From Gilvimarinus algae (GTDB lineage Bacteria > Pseudomonadota > Gammaproteobacteria > Pseudomonadales > Cellvibrionaceae), in the NCBI RefSeq assembly GCF_030518215.1, contig NZ_JAULRT010000015.1:1-52074 (forward strand): a stretch of 52,074 bases of DNA. The letters are read 5' to 3'. Positions 44,941 through 52,074 of the stretch are shown here, one piece after another. Numbering within the stretch: position 1 is the first letter of the stretch; each line of letters begins with the position of its first letter. The notes under the pieces were generated by a model. That model did no database searches. It was not told the DNA's origin and saw only the letters and a list, made by a program, of their open reading frames with translations. The position numbers and the translations under genes were made by a program.

Positions 44941-45503
44941 AGGGACGCCCTCGCAAAGCGGGCCGGACTCAGCAGGCCACCCAGCGTCAGCTCGGGGCGG
45001 TAGTGCCCGAGCAGCGCCGAGGTAAAGGCCGCGACCCGCTCGCTCACACCCTGCGTGCACAGATCGAGCACTCGGGCATGAACGGCCTGTTTAAAGGCCT
45101 CCGAGGGGCCGAGGTTCTGCGCCAGGTTGTCCGCGCTCACCCGAAAGCGCACGCCCGCCGCCTCGGAAAACAACCACTCCAGCGCCTGGGGCCTGGCTTC
45201 CACGGCTTCAAACTCGGCCTGTTGCTCGGCACTGCGACCATCGGGCGCGTACCAGTAGCCGTAATCCTCCAGCTGGCGGCGCTCGCGGCCGGCCACGCAC
45301 CAATGGGCAATTTCGTGCAAGGCGCTGGCAAAGTAGTCGCGGGTAAAGTGAATTTCGGCACATCCGCTGTCGCCGCAGGGCAAATAGACGGGCTCGGGGG
45401 CGCCGCCCACCAATAGGGTTACCTCGCTCTGGGCAAAGCAGCGGTTAAACAGGGCGATCAGGTCGCGGCAGTCGTGAACACAGGTGCGGGCAACAGCGGT
45501 CAA
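44937..45503 (-). CDS. epmC: Elongation factor P hydroxylase
   Basis: A 188-residue protein matching E. coli EpmC (YfcM), which hydroxylates the lysyl-lysine on EF-P. Key segments are FASALHEIAHWCVAGRERR (HExxH iron site), LEDYGYWYAPDGR and VEARPQALEWLF. The start is TTG at 45503; an in-frame stop lies shortly upstream and no strong ribosome site is seen. It overlaps the exonuclease gene start by four bases, so the two are coupled. Confidence 0.93.
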   Translation of the reverse strand: MTAVARTCVHDCRDLIALFNRCFAQSEVTLLVGGAPEPVYLPCGDSGCAEIHFTRDYFASALHEIAHWCVAGRERRQLEDYGYWYAPDGRSAEQQAEFEAVEARPQALEWLFSEAAGVRFRVSADNLAQNLGPSEAFKQAVHARVLDLCTQGVSERVAAFTSALLGHYRPELTLGGLLSPARFARASL

Positions 45504-45676
45504 AATCTCAAACTCATTTCATCGCGGTGACAGACGGGACAGGCCGCACGTAAATTTTGCGCCATAAGTATTGTGCTTGGGCAGATTAGCATATACCTTA
45601 TGTAGTGATGGCTCGCCATCAACACAGCCCGAGAGCGCCTTCGGCGTTGTCACCAGCCTCATTCAGGAGGTGTATT

Positions 45677-46378
45677 ATGAAGACCCCCGTCAAAAGCCAC
45701 AACACTGACAATGTCGTGGATTTTTTCTCAGGAAAATCCTTCTCTGAGCTGCACGATGAACGGTTTATCCGGCTTTCTCCCGAGCTGGATGGTCTGGAGA
45801 TGCTCTACTCCAATGAAAGCAATCCGGACAAGCTGTTCAGTCTCAAGATCCTCTGCTGGGGCCTAAGAGCCAACGGCGACGTGGTGGGCCTGGTACCCTG
45901 GCTCAATGATATCGTCGCCTGCACCGATGTGTTTGACCCGCTCAACGGCCAGTGGGAAGGCTATTACGACGCGGGCATTGACGAGGTCTTCTTCGACGCG
46001 CCCATGCACAAAATCATTGAGCTGGAAACCGCCGCTGAATACTACGAGCTCGAGTGCGAAAACGACGATGACGTGGTTCAGGAGCTGCCGGACACCATCG
46101 GCACTCACGCGGTCCTGGCCAATGAAACCACCCATCAGCTGACTCTGGTGGAGGTGGTGAGCTGGCGCCTGCTGCACGATGGCAACATCTACGGCATGCT
46201 CACCGACGCCGAAAAAGTCATCAGTACACCGGTGCTACCCGGCGATGAGTGTCTCTACCCGGCGCAGCTGCACGACGAGTTCCGCTACTTTTTCCAGCAC
46301 CAGATTGCCAACAAAATCAAAGCCGAGGACCCCGAGGCCCTGGCGGCGATTTCAATGCTCGTGGAAGAAGGCCACTAA
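45677..46378 (+). CDS. Conserved hypothetical acidic protein
   Basis: A 233-residue strongly acidic cytosolic protein with VVDFFSGKSFSELHDERF near the N-terminus and an ECENDDDVVQELPD acidic loop in the middle. No family motif is recognised. The ATG at 45677 follows AGGAGG, one of the strongest ribosome sites in the window, and an intrinsic terminator follows, so this is a well-expressed single-gene unit. Function unknown. Confidence 0.75.
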   Translation: MKTPVKSHNTDNVVDFFSGKSFSELHDERFIRLSPELDGLEMLYSNESNPDKLFSLKILCWGLRANGDVVGLVPWLNDIVACTDVFDPLNGQWEGYYDAGIDEVFFDAPMHKIIELETAAEYYELECENDDDVVQELPDTIGTHAVLANETTHQLTLVEVVSWRLLHDGNIYGMLTDAEKVISTPVLPGDECLYPAQLHDEFRYFFQHQIANKIKAEDPEALAAISMLVEEGH

Positions 46379-46407
46379 AGCGCTCTTTGCGGCGACAATG
46401 ACAACCA

Positions 46408-46438
46408 TAAGGGTCCGGCATACGGACCCTTATTTTTT
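46408..46438. terminator. Terminator shared by the acidic protein gene and tusA
   Basis: TAAGGGTCCG and CGGACCCTTA form a 10-bp stem with a five-base loop; a T-run follows on the plus strand. It overlaps the tusA stop codon at 46430-46432, so it can serve both convergent genes. Confidence 0.85.
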
Positions 46439-46666
46439 CAGGGCGATGGTGTAAAAAAACACACCATCGCGCTCTTGCTGCTCCAGCAACTCATGCCCCA
46501 GAAACAGACAAAACTTGGGAATGTCCCGCGTGGTGGATGGGTCCGTCGCCGTCACTTCAATCACCTGCCCGGCCGACATAGCTCGCACCGCCTGATGCAG
46601 CATCATCACAGGCTCGGGACACAGCAGTCCACTTGTATCCAAATAATTATCAATTTCCGGTTTCAT
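46430..46666 (-). CDS. tusA: Sulfur carrier protein TusA
   Basis: A 78-residue sulfurtransferase of the TusA/SirA family. The persulfide-forming Cys is in LDTSGLLCPEPVMMLHQAV, and ATDPSTTRDIPKFC is the second conserved segment. It relays sulfur from IscS for tRNA 2-thiouridine formation. Its stop lies inside the shared terminator. Confidence 0.95.
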   Translation of the reverse strand: MKPEIDNYLDTSGLLCPEPVMMLHQAVRAMSAGQVIEVTATDPSTTRDIPKFCLFLGHELLEQQERDGVFFYTIALKK

Positions 46667-46874
46667 AGCGTCAGATCATCTATTAAACAAACAGCAGGCG
46701 CCTGTGCCCTTGCTAAACTTATCAGTAACAGTATTTGCCTTGCCGAGCAAAGAATTCTCCACCACCACCAAGGGCCCTGCTGAAAACGAGCGCACATACT
46801 GGGACAGGTATTTTCACGTTGTGCGCCGTGTTAATCAATGGCGCAGCGCGCTTAAAGCGCGGGAGTCTGCACTG

Positions 46875-47237
46875 ATGCCATCACCACACCGGTTTGACAC
46901 CAAAGCGTTTATTGAACCTTTCGGGTTCAGCAGCAAGAACCTGCAACTGACGCAAGCGCTGTTGCGCAACCCGCAACCGACACTGAGCGAAAACCTGCGA
47001 CACACACTGGCGCTGACGCCCGCGCAGAGCAGTCTGAACGGCTACACCCTGCTCGACACCCTGGGCGCGGTGGCCATCGGCCGCATCATCGCCAGCCTCA
47101 CCCAGCTGGGAAATGAATGGCTCGAAAACGGCAATTGCTCGGTGGCCTCTCTCAATTCATTGCATCATTTACTGGACGAATGGATTGCCCTCGGCGACTG
47201 GGTAGTACAGCAGGCCGGCGGCATCGGTGATCAGTGA
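46875..47237 (+). CDS. Small hypothetical protein
   Basis: A 120-residue protein beginning MPSPHRFDTKAFIEPFGFSS and containing GYTLLDTLGAVAIGRIIASL, a helix that could be buried or membrane-associated. The ATG at 46875 follows GGGAG at about ten bases. A GTG at 46704 would add 57 residues of less convincing sequence. The family is not recognised; start and function are uncertain. Confidence 0.55.
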   Translation: MPSPHRFDTKAFIEPFGFSSKNLQLTQALLRNPQPTLSENLRHTLALTPAQSSLNGYTLLDTLGAVAIGRIIASLTQLGNEWLENGNCSVASLNSLHHLLDEWIALGDWVVQQAGGIGDQ

Positions 47238-47343
47238 CCCACGCCAAAACCCCTACCACCAAAAGCGTTTTGCGTTACAATAAAACGCAGACGTGAAGTT
47301 TACCTCACTAAGGACACTTGCCCGAGCGAGTTTCAGGTTGGAC

Positions 47344-47625
47344 ATGATTTACGTATTGGTTGAAAGACACATCGCCGACGGAATGGAAAGCACCTACGAC
47401 CTGGCCGCGCGCCAGGCATTAGAAGCGGCCCACCGTGCACCGGGTTTTATCAACGGCGAAACCCTTGAGGACCTGCAGCGGCCCAATCACCGCTATCTGT
47501 TGTCTAAGTGGCGCTCGCTGCACGACTGGAAACAGTGGTACTACAGCGATGAGCGGCACGAGACTCTCAACCAGCTCAATCCGACCCTGGCGGATTTTGA
47601 AAAAATCACCCTGCTGCAAAAGTAA
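47344..47625 (+). CDS. Antibiotic biosynthesis monooxygenase-domain protein
   Basis: A 93-residue ferredoxin-like-fold protein of the ABM family. It starts MIYVLVERHIADGM and shows the family pattern APGFINGETLEDLQRPNHRY then LSKWRSLHDWKQWYYSDER. Such proteins range from heme or quinone oxygenases to enzymes of unknown role; no specific substrate can be read. The ATG follows AGG. The stop at 47625 directly abuts the rlmM stop. Confidence 0.82.
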   Translation: MIYVLVERHIADGMESTYDLAARQALEAAHRAPGFINGETLEDLQRPNHRYLLSKWRSLHDWKQWYYSDERHETLNQLNPTLADFEKITLLQK

Positions 47626-48669
47626 TCAGCGGGTGATTCGAATGTGCCCCGTGACCTCCTCGCGGTCGTGATACAGCTGTTTGAACGCCAGACTGGCCTC
47701 AAGCCCGTATTCGGCGAACACCGCCTCCAAAAATTCCCGACGCTTTTTCACCTCGAGGTAACGCTGCTTCATCGGCAGTTTTAAATTAAACACCGCCTCG
47801 CGAAAATAGCCCTGCGCCGCCCAGCGGCCAATCATGCTCGCCACTCGCGCGGGCTTATCGGCAATATCACACACCAACCAATCCACCGGCTTTTTCGGCT
47901 GATAGACAAAACCGTCCTCCACGTGGTGGGTGACCTGGCCACTGTCCATCAACGCCTGGTCCATAGGGCCATTGTCTACCGCATCGACAAACATACCGCG
48001 CCTGACCATTTGCCAGGTCCAGCCGCCGGGGGCCGCGCCCAGATCCACGCCGCGCATACCGCCGCGCAAACGCTCATCCCACTGCTCGGCGGGGATAAAG
48101 TGATGCCAGGCCTCTTCGAGTTTGAGCGTGGCCCGGCTCGGCGCCTGCGAGGGCTGACGCAAACGGGGAATCCCCATGGCCCAGCGGGCACTGTTGGCCG
48201 TTGGCGACACTCCCACCACCACCGAAGTACCGGACAAAAACAGCAAGTGCAGGCGCCAGCGACTGGCAGGCGTCAAGGCCAGCTCGCGACCAAACAGTTT
48301 GCCCAATTTGCGACTGAGCGCCGAGAGCGACTTGCCCTCGTTGGTATCCGTGGTCTCTGTCCACCACTGGCTGACATCGCCGAGCTCGCGCGCCGCTGTT
48401 AACAGCGGGGTCAACCGGTCGGCTGGATCCAGGCCCTCCAAGGGGGCGGGGCCGGCGAGCCACTGGCGGGCAAACACCAAAGACGCAAAATCCAGCGAAC
48501 GGATCAGCCGGCGGGCCGCATCTGGCTCGTGGCATACGTAGCTCACCAGCGCGCTGCCCGGCTCGGTTTTGCTGTAGCCGAAAAAGCCCTGCTCATTGGC
48601 AAGGTCGGTAATTTCGGCGGCGCACTCTTTCTCAAAGCCCGGGCGACAATGCAGGTATAAGTGATTCAA
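47626..48669 (-). CDS. rlmM: 23S rRNA 2'-O-ribose methyltransferase RlmM
   Basis: A 347-residue enzyme that methylates C2498 of 23S rRNA in E. coli. A THUMP-like N-terminal part precedes the Rossmann domain with GVDLGAAPGGWTWQMVRRG. Catalytic-type Asp and Lys residues lie in WLVCDIADKP and FNLKLPMKQRY. The start is TTG at 48669, preceded by GGAGG and overlapping the hydrolase stop (TTGA), so translation is coupled. Confidence 0.94.
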   Translation of the reverse strand: MNHLYLHCRPGFEKECAAEITDLANEQGFFGYSKTEPGSALVSYVCHEPDAARRLIRSLDFASLVFARQWLAGPAPLEGLDPADRLTPLLTAARELGDVSQWWTETTDTNEGKSLSALSRKLGKLFGRELALTPASRWRLHLLFLSGTSVVVGVSPTANSARWAMGIPRLRQPSQAPSRATLKLEEAWHHFIPAEQWDERLRGGMRGVDLGAAPGGWTWQMVRRGMFVDAVDNGPMDQALMDSGQVTHHVEDGFVYQPKKPVDWLVCDIADKPARVASMIGRWAAQGYFREAVFNLKLPMKQRYLEVKKRREFLEAVFAEYGLEASLAFKQLYHDREEVTGHIRITR

Positions 48670-49310
48670 AGCTGGCCTCCGCCGTGAATAAACTCGGCGG
48701 ACGCCTCTGCGGCCCGCTCAATGTAGTGCTCGTGGGTAAAGCCGGAGGCGACCCGGGGTTTTAAATCGTGATCCCCATCGGCAAACCAATGCAGTGTGAT
48801 CTGCGCCGGCAAGTCGTAGCCCACCACTTCGTCGGCATTGCCGAGTCGGTCGCGCGTGCCCTGCAGCACCAGCGCCGGTACCCGGCACGCCTGCAAACTC
48901 TCCAGGCGCAGCTTGTCGGGCTTGCCCGGCGGATGAAACGGGTAACCCAGGCAAATCACACCGCCAACACCGGGCTCGGCGCCCAGGTGGCTGGCCATGC
49001 GCCCGCCCATGGATTTACCGCCGATAAACACCGGCGCCGGCCACAGGGCCCGCGCCTGCTCCAGGGCCTGGCGAAAGGCCTCAATCAACACGGGAGCGCG
49101 ATCCGGCGGGCGCTTTTTACCCGAGTCGCGGCGCTGCTGCATATAGGGAAATTCAAAGCGGCAGACCCGCACACCCCGCTGCGCCAGTGCGCGGCTGTAG
49201 GCCTGCATAAACTCGCTGTCCATGGGCGCGCCGGCGCCGTGGGCGAGCACCAGGCTGGGCGCCGCACCCCTCGGGCCTTCCACCAGCCAGCTCTCGGGGG
49301 GGTTACTCAT
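48666..49310 (-). CDS. Alpha/beta-fold hydrolase
   Basis: A 214-residue small hydrolase. The nucleophile motif is GGKSMGGRMAS, the oxyanion-type turn LVLAHGAGAPMDS, and the acid and base residues lie in VLQGTRDRLG and WFADGDHDLKPR. It resembles the KANL3/Tex30-like group often annotated as hydrolases of unknown substrate. The ATG at 49310 overlaps the end of yheU by eight bases. It is the middle gene of yheU-hydrolase-rlmM. Confidence 0.85.
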   Translation of the reverse strand: MSNPPESWLVEGPRGAAPSLVLAHGAGAPMDSEFMQAYSRALAQRGVRVCRFEFPYMQQRRDSGKKRPPDRAPVLIEAFRQALEQARALWPAPVFIGGKSMGGRMASHLGAEPGVGGVICLGYPFHPPGKPDKLRLESLQACRVPALVLQGTRDRLGNADEVVGYDLPAQITLHWFADGDHDLKPRVASGFTHEHYIERAAEASAEFIHGGGQL

Positions 49311-49533
49311 CCCCAAGCTCCGGCAGGTCGCGGGCATTGACCAGCGATGTGCTCTCCATGGCCGGATCGAACACAATCACCACCTCACCGCGCGCCAATT
49401 GCCGACGCAACTGCGCCACCTTGGTCTCAAGAGACAACTCGGTTTCACCGTAATCGGTGCCCTCGCGGGTTATGTATTCTTCCAGCAGCGCCGTCAGGGT
49501 ATCGGCGGCCAGTTGTTGGTGGGGAATTATCAT
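49303..49533 (-). CDS. yheU: YheU family protein
   Basis: A 76-residue protein matching E. coli YheU: MIIPHQQLAADTLTALLEEY, then REGTDYGETELSLETKVAQL. Function unknown; in E. coli it also sits next to a hydrolase gene (yheT). It is the first gene of an overlapping three-gene operon here. An upstream in-frame start would add a segment absent from the family. Confidence 0.9.
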   Translation of the reverse strand: MIIPHQQLAADTLTALLEEYITREGTDYGETELSLETKVAQLRRQLARGEVVIVFDPAMESTSLVNARDLPELGDE

Positions 49534-49615
49534 AGAAGCCTGTGTTATCTTTACCGCATTAGGCGTGTGCGCCCTGAGCCACAATAAGCCGCGAACCACA
49601 ATAAAAGGAAGCTGC

Positions 49616-50146
49616 GTGAACCACTACCTCGTACTCACTGTTATCAGCGACGACCGCCCGGGCGTTGTGCAAAAGCTGGCCAAAACCATCAGCGACCACG
49701 GCGGCAACTGGCTGGAGAGCCGCATGGCACATCTGGCCGGAAAATTTGCCGGTATTCTACAGGTTGCCGTGGCCGAGGAACATCGCCCTGCCCTGCAACA
49801 GGCCCTCAAGGCCCTGTCGGGCGATGGCCTGCAAGTGGTGGTGGAAGCGGCGGATGCGGGCGCCAGCGACGCCCAACAGGCGTTGTCTTTCAGTGTGGTG
49901 GGGCCGGATCGCACCGGCATTGTCTACGAAATCGCGCAGGCGTTTGCCGAGCGCGGCATCAATGTGGACGAGCTGGAAACCGACACCTCCAGCATGCCAT
50001 GGTCCGGCGAGCCCATGTTTGAGGCCACGGGCATTATTCATATTCCCGCCGAGGTCAATATGGATGACCTCTACGACCAGCTGGACGCCATCGCCGACGA
50101 GCTGGCCATCGACGTGCGCCTTGAGTCGGTCAGCGAGGACTCATAA
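49616..50146 (+). CDS. ACT-domain regulator, GcvR-like
   Basis: A 176-residue protein of two ACT domains ([20 protein letters not shown] and [19 protein letters not shown]), the layout of GcvR, which modulates GcvA control of glycine cleavage in E. coli. The GTG at 49616 follows AAGGA. An upstream in-frame region to 49457 overlaps yheU and is probably not translated. The stop overlaps the CCC1-type gene by six bases. Confidence 0.85.
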   Translation: MNHYLVLTVISDDRPGVVQKLAKTISDHGGNWLESRMAHLAGKFAGILQVAVAEEHRPALQQALKALSGDGLQVVVEAADAGASDAQQALSFSVVGPDRTGIVYEIAQAFAERGINVDELETDTSSMPWSGEPMFEATGIIHIPAEVNMDDLYDQLDAIADELAIDVRLESVSEDS

Positions 50147-50896
50147 CCCGCCGAGAAACGCCCCGACGGCATAGGCGAGCACCGCTGCCGCACCGCCCAC
50201 CGCCAGGGTTTCCAGGGCAGAGGCGGCTTTAGAGCTGCCCACCTGTGCGCCCTTGGCGGCGCCCACCACCAGAAAACCCATGGCCGTGAGCGCCGCACTC
50301 CAGGCGTAGAGCGAGGTGGCCTCCGGCGCAAAGAGCGCGCTGACCACAAACGGCAACAGCGGCAAGGTACCGAGCAGGACAAAGGCCACAAAGGTCGCCG
50401 AGCCGGCCTTCACCGGGCTTAAGTGTGCGAGCGACAAACCGTGTTCATCCTGCAACATGGTGTTCACCCAGAGCCCGCGATCGGCGGTAATGGTCGTCAC
50501 TATGTCTTCAAGCTGCTCGCCGGAAAACCCCTTGGCCGCAAAAATCTGGCGCACTTCTTCCGCCTCACCTTCGGGGTAGAGGTCAATTTCGCGCAGCTCT
50601 TCGCGCCGGGTTTTCTCTTTGAGCTGATTGTCCGCACGCACGCCCAGATAATTACTGGCGCCCATGCTGAAGCCATCGGCCAAGAGGTTGGCGACGCCGA
50701 GAATAATCACCACCGTGGTCGACAAACCCGCACCGGCCACGCCGGCGACAATCGCAAAAGTGGTGACCAGGCCATCGATGGCGCCGTAGATAAAGTCGCG
50801 CAGGTAAAAATTCTCCGGCCCGCGGGACAAACGCCGGGCGATGGCCGAGCGCTGGTGCCGCCGGATCAGTTCTGCTTTTTCGCTGCCCTCGTTCAT
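50141..50896 (-). CDS. VIT1/CCC1 family transporter
   Basis: A 251-residue membrane protein. [20 protein letters not shown] and [14 protein letters not shown] are the two hallmark helices of VIT1/CCC1 iron and manganese transporters. A cytoplasmic segment (about 95-150) with [15 protein letters not shown] follows, and three further helices end the protein. Probably exports or sequesters Fe2+ or Mn2+; the metal is inferred. The ATG follows GGGGG. Confidence 0.9.
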   Translation of the reverse strand: MNEGSEKAELIRRHQRSAIARRLSRGPENFYLRDFIYGAIDGLVTTFAIVAGVAGAGLSTTVVIILGVANLLADGFSMGASNYLGVRADNQLKEKTRREELREIDLYPEGEAEEVRQIFAAKGFSGEQLEDIVTTITADRGLWVNTMLQDEHGLSLAHLSPVKAGSATFVAFVLLGTLPLLPFVVSALFAPEATSLYAWSAALTAMGFLVVGAAKGAQVGSSKAASALETLAVGGAAAVLAYAVGAFLGGL

Positions 50897-51007
50897 CGTA
50901 TCCCCCTTCCCTACCCAGTATACTCCGACCGTTCATCGTGCCCGGACTGGAATGGCCTGCAGCCACAAGGCTATACTCAGCAGGCAACAATCAGTCAGGG
51001 TTGAGCC

Positions 51008-51916
51008 ATGCGAACCAGTAGCAAGGATGTCGGTTTTTTTGTTTTACTCTGGCTGGCGATGGCGGCGCCCCAGGCACAAGAGCTGGCACCGCGCGCCTAC
51101 TGGCCCGCCCCGAAAGGCACAAATGTGCTGGTGATGAGTTACCAGCGCTCGCAGGGCGATGTCCTCGTCGATGTCTCCGCACCGATCGAAGGCGCAGAGG
51201 TCACCCTGGACTTTCTCTCACTCACCTACCAGCGCACCTTTGGCCTGTTTGACCGCACCGCCAGCTTGCAACTGAACTACCCGCTGGTGCGCGGCGATGC
51301 CGAGGCGATGGTGAACGGCGAATTTCGCGAGCGCTCCATCAGCGCAGCCGCCGACCCGCGCGCGCGCCTGGCCATTAACCTGCTCGGCGCCCCGAGTATG
51401 GACGGCGCCGCCTTCCGCCAACTGGCGGCAGAGCCCGAACCCATTGTCGGTGCCAGTGTGCTCGTCAGCATCCCCACCGGTGAATACGACGGCAGCAAAC
51501 TGTTTAACGCGGGCACCAACCGCTGGGCCGTCAAACCGGCGCTGGGTTTTATCGTGCCGCTCACCGAGGGCTGGTTGGTGGAAGGCGAGCTGGGCGCCTG
51601 GTTTTATGAAGACAACCCCGACTACCAGGGCACCACCCGCACCCAGGAGCCACTGCTCTCGTCAGAATTTCACCTGGTACATGTTGTCAAAGGCGGCACC
51701 TGGGTCTCGTTTGACGTCAACTGGTACCAGGGCGGGGCCGCCACGGTCGGTGACGGCCCCGAGCAGGCCGAGCTGAAAAACTCCCGCGCCGGCCTCACTC
51801 TGCTGCACCCGCTCAACAGACACCACGCCCTGCGCGCCGCTGCGAGTACCGCCATAGAATCCAAAATCGCCGGGGAGTACGACAGCTTTACCCTCAGTTA
51901 TATGTTTCTTTGGTAG
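51008..51916 (+). CDS. Outer-membrane beta-barrel protein, MetA-pathway-type transporter
   Basis: A 302-residue protein with signal peptide (FFVLLWLAMAAPQAQ). Alternating hydrophobic strands and the C-terminal SFTLSYMFLW ending in an aromatic residue indicate an outer-membrane barrel. The pattern RAYWPAPKGTNVLVMSYQRS and VSIPTGEYDGSKLFNAGTNRW resembles proteins annotated as phenol-degradation MetA-pathway transporters. The substrate is unknown. The ATG follows AGGG. Confidence 0.82.
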   Translation: MRTSSKDVGFFVLLWLAMAAPQAQELAPRAYWPAPKGTNVLVMSYQRSQGDVLVDVSAPIEGAEVTLDFLSLTYQRTFGLFDRTASLQLNYPLVRGDAEAMVNGEFRERSISAAADPRARLAINLLGAPSMDGAAFRQLAAEPEPIVGASVLVSIPTGEYDGSKLFNAGTNRWAVKPALGFIVPLTEGWLVEGELGAWFYEDNPDYQGTTRTQEPLLSSEFHLVHVVKGGTWVSFDVNWYQGGAATVGDGPEQAELKNSRAGLTLLHPLNRHHALRAAASTAIESKIAGEYDSFTLSYMFLW

Positions 51917-51965
51917 CGCGAGGGCAAAGGCATCTAGGGCCTGTTCACACTAATTATATGCGCCT

Positions 51966-52065
51966 GCTGAAAGCCAGTTTTGTTTCCAGCTAGGCGCTGA
52001 GAGCGTGGTTTGGTCATTCCAAATAAGCGATCGGCAACAACGCTGGGGACAAAACTGGCTTCAGC
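51966..52065. repeat. Inverted-repeat element at window end
   Basis: A 25-base arm (51966-51990, containing AGCCAGTTTTGT) and a 24-base reverse-complement arm (52042-52065) pair with one gap and two mismatches around a 51-base centre. It looks like a MITE-like or other mobile palindromic element; its right boundary lies near or beyond the window end. Confidence 0.55.
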
Positions 52066-52074
52066 CCTTCGGGT

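Overview
The window reads as chromosomal DNA of a free-living, probably marine gammaproteobacterium. It carries gammaproteobacterial housekeeping genes (dusC, queF, pdxB, epmC, rlmM, tusA, yheU, alaA, gcvR-like), a Pseudomonas-like neighbourhood (PA2817-like gene, tRNA-Glu/Gly cluster, msrB, alaA) and a sodium-pumping decarboxylase operon. A Cellvibrionales-type genus would fit, but no marker here fixes the genus. No rRNA, prophage, CRISPR array or intact insertion sequence is seen.

Region 1 (1-19400, minus strand) is a LapA-type biofilm adhesin and type I secretion locus. In transcription order it encodes a TolC-family outer-membrane duct with a degenerate OmpA-like tail, a LapB-type ABC exporter with a degenerate C39-like domain, a LapC/HlyD adaptor, a LuxR-type regulator with an atypical receiver, a 3275-residue VCBS/cadherin-like adhesin, and a second giant adhesin cut by the window start. 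Adhesin 1 (the partial one) has a FecR-like retention module, seven 19-residue helical repeats and a PAAG site of the kind cut by LapG proteases. Adhesin 2 has a similar retention module but a Pro/Asp linker in place of the cleavage region. The three export genes and the regulator are packed with one-base overlaps at two of the junctions. A perfect TGTGA-N6-TCACA (CRP/Vfr-type) site lies upstream of the operon. No lapD or lapG homologue is in view.

Region 2 (19400-31000) holds a PhoH-like ATPase, the peptidase mtfA, a DEAD-box helicase, the oadGAB sodium pump, dusC, gamma-glutamyltransferase, tRNA-Arg(ACG), tRNA-Ser(GGA) and a YdjA-like nitroreductase. The tRNA-Arg gene is followed by two 150-bp tandem units that each repeat its 3' end plus a terminator, resembling the repeats behind E. 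coli tyrT. A 39-codon candidate gene lies between two terminator-like hairpins next to ggt.

Region 3 (31000-51916) is compact housekeeping DNA. It contains a coiled-coil membrane protein next to a CyaB-like adenylate cyclase, queF, yadGH, a tRNA-Glu/Gly/Glu/Gly cluster with a strong promoter and terminator, msrB, alaA, methyltransferases, an ATP-NAD kinase-like protein, pdxB, a 5'-3' exonuclease, epmC, tusA, an ABM-domain protein, rlmM, a hydrolase, yheU, a gcvR-like gene, a VIT1/CCC1 transporter and an outer-membrane beta-barrel protein. Many convergent pairs overlap at their stop codons. The window ends in an inverted-repeat element whose right side is not seen. The cyclase in region 3 and the CRP-type site in region 1 suggest, by inference only, that cAMP could feed into adhesin secretion.
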